From the NCBI GenBank assembly GCA_042091225.1, contig JBELHW010000013.1, forward strand, positions 1 to 39,305: a stretch of 39,305 bases of DNA, read 5' to 3'. Under the pieces are notes generated by a model. That model was not told where the DNA came from. It was given only the letters and a program-made list of their open reading frames with translations, and did no database searches. This document shows positions 35,353 to 39,305 of the stretch, piece after piece. This DNA is from JABAYQ01 sp042091225. Its GTDB lineage: Bacteria > Bacteroidota > Bacteroidia > Flavobacteriales > UBA7312. A program made the position numbers and the translations under genes. The stretch's first letter is position 1, and every line of letters starts with the position of its first letter.

Positions 35353-37115
35353 TTCACTAAAAGACGCATACTTTTTCTTACTGATTCAATTTGCACATTT
35401 ACAATATATGTACCCTTTTGTAGGGAAGAAATGTCTATTTGAAACTTACTGGAACTGAATAAATCGGTAAATACATTTCTTCCTTGAAGATCAAAAATTG
35501 AAATCAAAACATCACTGGAATTAATATTATCTAAGCTCAACTCTACATATGAATTAGCCGGGTTTGGATATAAAATGATATTAATGCCACTTAATTCTAA
35601 TATAGTGGAAAGGTCAATATTAACGTCCTGTGATTTATATTCACAACCTTGTTCATCAAATAGCAAAATAGAATATTCTCCACTCTGAGTAGCTATTAAC
35701 TGGTCTTGGTTTTCTCCTGAAAGTTCCATTCCATTAAAAAACCATTGACAGTTATATTCTAAAAAGTTATCAACGGAAAGTAATGAGCCATCAATAGAAA
35801 CTTGCGGACTATAATCATTGTCGCAAAACACAATAAAAGTATCTACAGAAAAGGTATTGCATCCATAATAATTAACAAACTCAATCATATAATCACCTGA
35901 CTCAACAACCTCCATTGTAGAAGTATTCTCTCCTACTAAAGGTTCTTGATTAAAGTACCATTGAAAGGATAAATCTTCGATTTCAGAGTCAACGTAAAGT
36001 AAATTTGATGATTCATCATAATTTAAAATAGGAACAGATGGATAGTCATAAACAAAAACAGTGTCATAGGCAGTTAAGACAATAGGATCTATCTCAGAAA
36101 TAACAATATTTATAATCAAATTTCCAGAAGTCAAAGTTGTAGAGTTAGAAATGCCATCAAAATAAACGGTACCTAAATAATCATCATTAGTAGAAATACC
36201 ATCTTCCTCCCATGCTTGTATTGAATATTCCTGGTCGGACAAAAGAAATTCATTTAAATTCCAAGATACTGGAAAGTCTTGATCTTCATAATGTTCTGAC
36301 TCAAAAATTTGATTGCCTTGACTATCTACAATAACAAAATAAGGATCTGGATTAGTTAATAAATCTTCGTCAAACCATTCGTTTCCCCAGTCGGATGCGT
36401 TTTCAATTTCTACAGACTCTAAAAAATATTGACTAGAGGCAACAGACATAGATTCAAAATATATAGGAAAAATGCCGGCTTGGTTAAATGTTTGAGTTCC
36501 AGGATCTATCAAATCACTAGACGTCCCGTTACCAAAGTCCCATGAATAAATTGCCCAATCGGAATAAATACTTTCAAAATCAACATTTAAAGGAGCGCAT
36601 CCTGAAAAATTTGTCATTATAAAACCATCGTTTTGTGATAAACTTGGCTCAATAAACAATGGAAGAGAAAAAACAATCATTTCCGTACCTGCTAGAGAGG
36701 ATAATTCATGAGTTGCCTCTACAACGACATCTACGCTATATAATCCTGCAAGCATTGGAGTGCCGGTGAGTTTAACGCAACCATATTGAGAATCTGAAGG
36801 ATTATAATGACAATCATTTTCAGAGTTATTACACTCCCATTCTAAGCCAGGTGGCAAGCTAATTGATTGAATATGGTAATCTTCAAACGTTATTAAAGTT
36901 TCTCCGAAATTAGGCACATCATACAAAGTATCTACTGGTAAAACAAATGTCAAATCTTGATTATATTCCTGAAAGACAGTACCCGAGGGCAAAGAGTCGG
37001 GTGATAAACCGAAATTACTAAATAAAGGAAAAAAATTATAATTAGGTGTACACTGGGAAATTGCTAAATTAGAATAAGAAAAAGCAACAATTAAAAAGTA
37101 AAAATAAAACTTCAT
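35349..37115 (-). CDS. Secreted mosaic protein: PKD interrupted by a C2-like domain, Ig-like repeats, T9SS type A tail
   Basis: The 588-residue secreted protein has a signal peptide at 1-20. A Cys-rich Ig-like domain at about 60-157 ends LTGTPMLAGLYSVDVVVEA. A PKD domain begins at 171 (FSGCAPLNVDF, WDFGNGTSS). Its strand order seems broken at about 228-341 by an Asp/Glu-rich segment (NPDPYFVIVDSQGN, SWNLNEF, YSIQAWEEDGISTNDDYLG) that looks like a C2-type calcium-binding domain. The PKD end (VLTAYDTVFVYDYP) resumes after it. Two Ig-like repeats (about 362-430 and 436-500; both with QWFFN-type cores and ESGDYMIEF or QSGEYSILLF) and a type A T9SS domain (LYPNPANSYVEL to the end) follow. No enzyme motif. 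Its start codon lies at the foot of a perfect hairpin; its stop overlaps the lipoprotein gene. Confidence 0.8.
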   Translation of the reverse strand: MKFYFYFLIVAFSYSNLAISQCTPNYNFFPLFSNFGLSPDSLPSGTVFQEYNQDLTFVLPVDTLYDVPNFGETLITFEDYHIQSISLPPGLEWECNNSENDCHYNPSDSQYGCVKLTGTPMLAGLYSVDVVVEATHELSSLAGTEMIVFSLPLFIEPSLSQNDGFIMTNFSGCAPLNVDFESIYSDWAIYSWDFGNGTSSDLIDPGTQTFNQAGIFPIYFESMSVASSQYFLESVEIENASDWGNEWFDEDLLTNPDPYFVIVDSQGNQIFESEHYEDQDFPVSWNLNEFLLSDQEYSIQAWEEDGISTNDDYLGTVYFDGISNSTTLTSGNLIINIVISEIDPIVLTAYDTVFVYDYPSVPILNYDESSNLLYVDSEIEDLSFQWYFNQEPLVGENTSTMEVVESGDYMIEFVNYYGCNTFSVDTFIVFCDNDYSPQVSIDGSLLSVDNFLEYNCQWFFNGMELSGENQDQLIATQSGEYSILLFDEQGCEYKSQDVNIDLSTILELSGINIILYPNPANSYVELSLDNINSSDVLISIFDLQGRNVFTDLFSSSKFQIDISSLQKGTYIVNVQIESVRKSMRLLVN

Positions 37116-37151
37116 ATCATAATCTTGTTAAGAATAACAAGATTATGATAT
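37114..37151 (-). promoter_or_regulatory. Perfect hairpin reaching into the start codon of the 588-residue protein gene
   Basis: A 16-base-pair perfect stem (37114-37129 with 37136-37151), loop of 6. On the minus strand it lies 19 bases after the ahcY stop, and its 3' arm ends on the second base of the ATG at 37113-37115. It could be the ahcY terminator, an attenuator, or a structure that hides the start codon. The following T-rich run (GTTTTATTTTTACTTTTT) is about 4 bases beyond the stem and lies inside the signal-peptide codons. Confidence 0.6.
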
Positions 37152-37170
37152 TTTTATGAATAAACAAAAT

Positions 37171-38484
37171 TTAGTATCTATAATACTCTGGTTTGTAAGG
37201 CCCTATAACATCAACGCCAATATATTTTGCTTGTTCGTTATTAAGTTCATCTAACTCAACGCCAATTTTAGCAAGATGTAATCTAGCAACTTTTTCATCT
37301 AAATGTTTAGGTAAAGTATATACTTTGTTGTCGTAACTATCTGCGTTATCCCAAAGTTCCATTTGAGCAATTACCTGATTAGTAAATGAAGCAGACATTA
37401 CAAAAGAAGGATGACCCGTAGCACAACCTAAATTAATTAGTCTCCCTTCAGCTAATAAAATAATATCTTTTCCATTAACCGTATATTTATCAACCTGAGG
37501 TTTTATGCAATCTTTAGTATCTCCCCAATTTTCATTTAGCCAAGAAACATCAATTTCATTATCAAAATGACCAATATTGCAAACAATTGCTTTGTCTTTC
37601 ATTGCTTCAAAATGTTCTCCCATGATAATATCTTTATTACCAGTTGCAGTAACCACTATATCCGCTTCTAAAACAGCATCTTTCATTTTCTTTACCTCGA
37701 AACCTTCCATTGCTGCTTGCAGTGCACAAATTGGATCAATTTCAGTAACAATTACCCTAGCTCCAGCACCTCTTAAAGATTCAGCAGACCCTTTACCGAC
37801 ATCACCAAAACCAGCAACAACTGCGACTTTTCCAGCTATCATTACATCCGTTGCACGACGAATACCATCAACTAAAGATTCTCTACACCCATATTTATTG
37901 TCAAATTTAGATTTAGTAACAGAATCATTAATATTTATTGCAGGTATATATAACGTTCCGTTTTTCTCTCTTTCGTATAGTCTAAGAACACCAGTTGTTG
38001 TCTCTTCTGAAAGACCTTTAATCCCTTTGGCCAATTCTGGATAATTATCAAAAACCATGTTGGTTAAATCACCTCCATCATCTAAAATCATGTTGAGTGG
38101 TTTGTCTCCTTCAAAAGCATGAATAGTCTGATCAATACACCAATCAAATTCTTCATCATTCATACCTTTCCATGCATATACTGGTACTCCAGTAGCCGCA
38201 ATTGCAGCAGCAGCATGATCTTGAGTTGAGAATATATTACATGATGACCATGAAACTTCAGCTCCAAGATGAGTTAAGGTCTCTATTAAAACAGCTGTTT
38301 GAATTGTCATATGTAAACAACCAGCAATTCTAGCTCCTTTTAATGGCTTTTGATCACCAAATTCTTCTCTCAAAGACATTAAGCCTGGCATTTCTGCTTC
38401 AGCTAATAATATTTCTTTTCGCCCCCATTCTGCTAGAGACATATCTTTAACTTTATACGATGATTTTTTCACTTTAATACTCAT
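37171..38484 (-). CDS. ahcY: Adenosylhomocysteinase (S-adenosylhomocysteine hydrolase)
   Basis: NAD-dependent cytosolic enzyme that splits S-adenosylhomocysteine into adenosine and homocysteine, clearing the product of methyl transfer. From ATG 38484 it has 437 residues, normal for bacterial AHCY; a TTG at 38505 adds 7 residues and is not needed. Visible motifs: the substrate-site LHMTIQTAVLIETL, SSCNIFSTQDHAAAAIA, LDDGGDLTN, NDSVTKSKFDNKYGCRESLVDGI and the Rossmann loop VVAGFGDVGKGSAESL. The C-terminus YKPEYYRY carries the conserved Lys-Pro-x-x-Tyr-Arg-Tyr that closes the NAD site. No SAH riboswitch structure is seen upstream. Confidence 0.97.
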   Translation of the reverse strand: MSIKVKKSSYKVKDMSLAEWGRKEILLAEAEMPGLMSLREEFGDQKPLKGARIAGCLHMTIQTAVLIETLTHLGAEVSWSSCNIFSTQDHAAAAIAATGVPVYAWKGMNDEEFDWCIDQTIHAFEGDKPLNMILDDGGDLTNMVFDNYPELAKGIKGLSEETTTGVLRLYEREKNGTLYIPAININDSVTKSKFDNKYGCRESLVDGIRRATDVMIAGKVAVVAGFGDVGKGSAESLRGAGARVIVTEIDPICALQAAMEGFEVKKMKDAVLEADIVVTATGNKDIIMGEHFEAMKDKAIVCNIGHFDNEIDVSWLNENWGDTKDCIKPQVDKYTVNGKDIILLAEGRLINLGCATGHPSFVMSASFTNQVIAQMELWDNADSYDNKVYTLPKHLDEKVARLHLAKIGVELDELNNEQAKYIGVDVIGPYKPEYYRY

Positions 38485-38502
38485 GATTTTTAAATTAGGG
38501 TA

Positions 38503-38510
38503 CAAAAATA
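38503..38510 (-). promoter_or_regulatory. -7 box of the ahcY promoter
   Basis: TATTTTTG on the minus strand, 18 bases before ATG 38484. It overlaps the TTG that could be taken as a longer start, which supports ATG 38484. No TTG at a fitting -33 distance. Confidence 0.45.
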
Positions 38511-38548
38511 CGAAATAATAGCTATAATTTCTTGTAATTTGCTATTCA

Positions 38549-39109
38549 ATGAAAACGATTTTTAAAAAAATAAAAAACAATACATTTACTCTAGCAATCG
38601 ATGTAATCGATACTAAACTAAATCACCAATTAAAGCCACCAGAGAATTTAAAAAATGAAAACAAAATAATAGAATGGGTCAATTCCAGACAATTAATAAA
38701 AAATATTTGGCCAGATTTGATTTTAAGTTATAATAAATATGGTGCTCCTCAAACTCAAAAAGAAGCTATATCTATTTCACACACCAAAAAGTATGTATCC
38801 GTAATTGTATCTGAAAAAAAAGCTTCAATAGATATTGAAAAGATTCAGTCTAAAATTTTAAAAATATCCCCTAAATTTATGAATGATATGGAATTAATAA
38901 AATTTAGTTCTGAAATAAACGCTACAATTTGCTGGTGCGCGAAAGAATGTATGTTTAAATTATTTCAAAAAGGAAAAATTGATTTTAAGAACGATTTAAA
39001 GGTAAAATCAATAGAAAAAGATTTGGTAACTTGTTCCCTATTCAATCAAAATTTACAATTGAATTATAAAATATTTGACAATCATGTACTTGTGTATTAC
39101 TACGATTAA
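38549..39109 (+). CDS. 4'-phosphopantetheinyl transferase superfamily protein
   Basis: Transfers phosphopantetheine from CoA to carrier proteins. At 186 residues it is on the short side for the Sfp class. Family motifs are present: SISHTKKYVSVIV (75-87), the metal-binding D95 and E97 in SIDIE, and WCAKECMFK (129-137), equivalent to W-x-x-KE-x-x-x-K with E133 and K137. The glycine of the usual GIDIE is replaced by S. The N-terminal half (about 1-60) is poorly conserved. It follows the ahcY promoter region divergently and is 13 bases upstream of the GGGP-synthase-like gene, which has its own promoter. The carrier protein it modifies is not in this window. Confidence 0.85.
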   Translation: MKTIFKKIKNNTFTLAIDVIDTKLNHQLKPPENLKNENKIIEWVNSRQLIKNIWPDLILSYNKYGAPQTQKEAISISHTKKYVSVIVSEKKASIDIEKIQSKILKISPKFMNDMELIKFSSEINATICWCAKECMFKLFQKGKIDFKNDLKVKSIEKDLVTCSLFNQNLQLNYKIFDNHVLVYYYD

Positions 39110-39118
39110 TTAACTTTG
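39090..39118 (+). promoter_or_regulatory. Promoter for the GGGP/HepGP-synthase-like gene, nearly leaderless
   Basis: TTG (39090-39092), 18 bases, then TAACTTTG (39111-39118), a full match to the Bacteroidota promoter. The -33 element is inside the last codons of the phosphopantetheinyl transferase gene. The ATG is only 4 bases beyond the -7 box. Confidence 0.65.
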
Positions 39119-39122
39119 CACT

Positions 39123-39305
39123 ATGAATTTATATCAAACAATAGAGGAAAAGCGCTCATTAAATAAAAAAATGTTTGCTGTTTTGATTGATCCTGATAAG
39201 CAAGATTTAAATCAATTAAGCTCTTTAATCAATATTGCCGATGAGTCTAAAGTAGACTTCTTCTTTGTTGGTGGCTCTCTTCTAACAAATGATAGCATGG
39301 ACCAA
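39123..39305 (+). CDS. Geranylgeranylglyceryl/heptaprenylglyceryl phosphate synthase family protein, partial
   Basis: Sixty-one codons run to the right edge. FAVLIDPDKQDL (residues 18-29) is the first strand and phosphate/metal-binding motif of the PcrB/GGGP-synthase TIM-barrel family, and VDFFFVGGSLLTNDSM (44-59) is the second. These enzymes join glycerol-1-phosphate to a polyprenyl diphosphate: archaeal members make the first ether bond of membrane lipids, and Bacteroidota carry a homologous group. Chain length and physiological product cannot be judged from this fragment. ATG 39123 is favoured by the MNLYQTIEEKRSLNKK opening and by the promoter just upstream. Confidence 0.88.
   Translation, partial: MNLYQTIEEKRSLNKKMFAVLIDPDKQDLNQLSSLINIADESKVDFFFVGGSLLTNDSMDQ

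Noticed and set aside
37577..38044. Plus-strand open frame of 155 codons opposite ahcY
   Set aside because: Antisense shadow of a well-supported enzyme gene; Ser/Thr/Ala-rich product typical of reverse-frame reading.
38485..38548. SAH or SAM riboswitch before ahcY
   Set aside because: The leader is only about 14-18 bases by the -7 box and shows no stable stem.

Overview
The window is an ordinary-looking chromosomal stretch from an AT-rich member of the Bacteroidota, most likely a marine or free-living Flavobacteriales-type bacterium. The evidence is a set of type IX secretion (T9SS) cargo proteins with type A and type B C-terminal sorting domains, SprB-like repeats, a PorV/PorQ-family barrel, a TonB-dependent receptor with an N-terminal carboxypeptidase-like domain, promoters of the TAnnTTTG (-7 box) type, and a homologue of geranylgeranylglyceryl phosphate synthase. 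I see no phage, insertion sequence, CRISPR array, integron or plasmid signature. I also see no gene whose sequence looks foreign to its neighbours.

Layout. 1-1246 is the N-terminal part of secD (probably a SecDF fusion), running off the left edge. 1394-7176 holds two secreted T9SS cargo proteins (an FG-GAP/VCBS repeat protein and a SprB-repeat type B protein) on either side of malate dehydrogenase. 7244-14033 is a minus-strand block: a large TPR protein, a plugless outer-membrane barrel, then gyrB. 14170-18075 has an FtsE-type ABC ATPase translationally coupled to a glycosyltransferase, a second, convergent glycosyltransferase, and murB. Two tiny membrane proteins and tRNA-Leu(UAG) follow. 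18750-21349 is a tight three-gene run (flavin reductase, DUF3127 protein with an SSB-like acidic tail, AtoE-type transporter). 21346-24421 is a minus-strand chain of overlapping genes (LPG-synthase-like membrane protein, family 2 glycosyltransferase, OppC-type permease), divergent from ruvC. HIT and greA follow. 25942-34813 is a three-gene surface operon: TonB-dependent receptor, ~1370-residue exported protein, PorV-like barrel. 34942-39305 has a lipoprotein with a degenerate Rieske-like fold, a mosaic T9SS protein, ahcY, a phosphopantetheinyl transferase and the start of a GGGP/HepGP-synthase homologue.

How it fits together. Much of the window serves the cell envelope: SecD for export through the inner membrane, T9SS cargo and a PorV-type barrel for the outer membrane, MurB for peptidoglycan, glycosyltransferases for surface polysaccharide. 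The rest is housekeeping (mdh, gyrB, ruvC, greA, ahcY, tRNA-Leu). The most notable features beyond gene content are architectural. Convergent neighbours either share an interlocked TTAA stop or are separated by perfect-stem hairpins with 4-base loops. Several -7 boxes lie only 3-8 bases from the start codon, which suggests leaderless mRNAs.

I did not find a convincing new multi-gene system. The best candidates for a second look are the DUF3127 protein with an SSB-type tip, the C2-like domain that appears to interrupt a PKD domain in the 588-residue protein, the hairpin that reaches into that gene's start codon, the degenerate Rieske-like lipoprotein, and the TBDR/large exported protein/PorV trio. 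All functional calls come from reading the sequence by eye. No database search was run.
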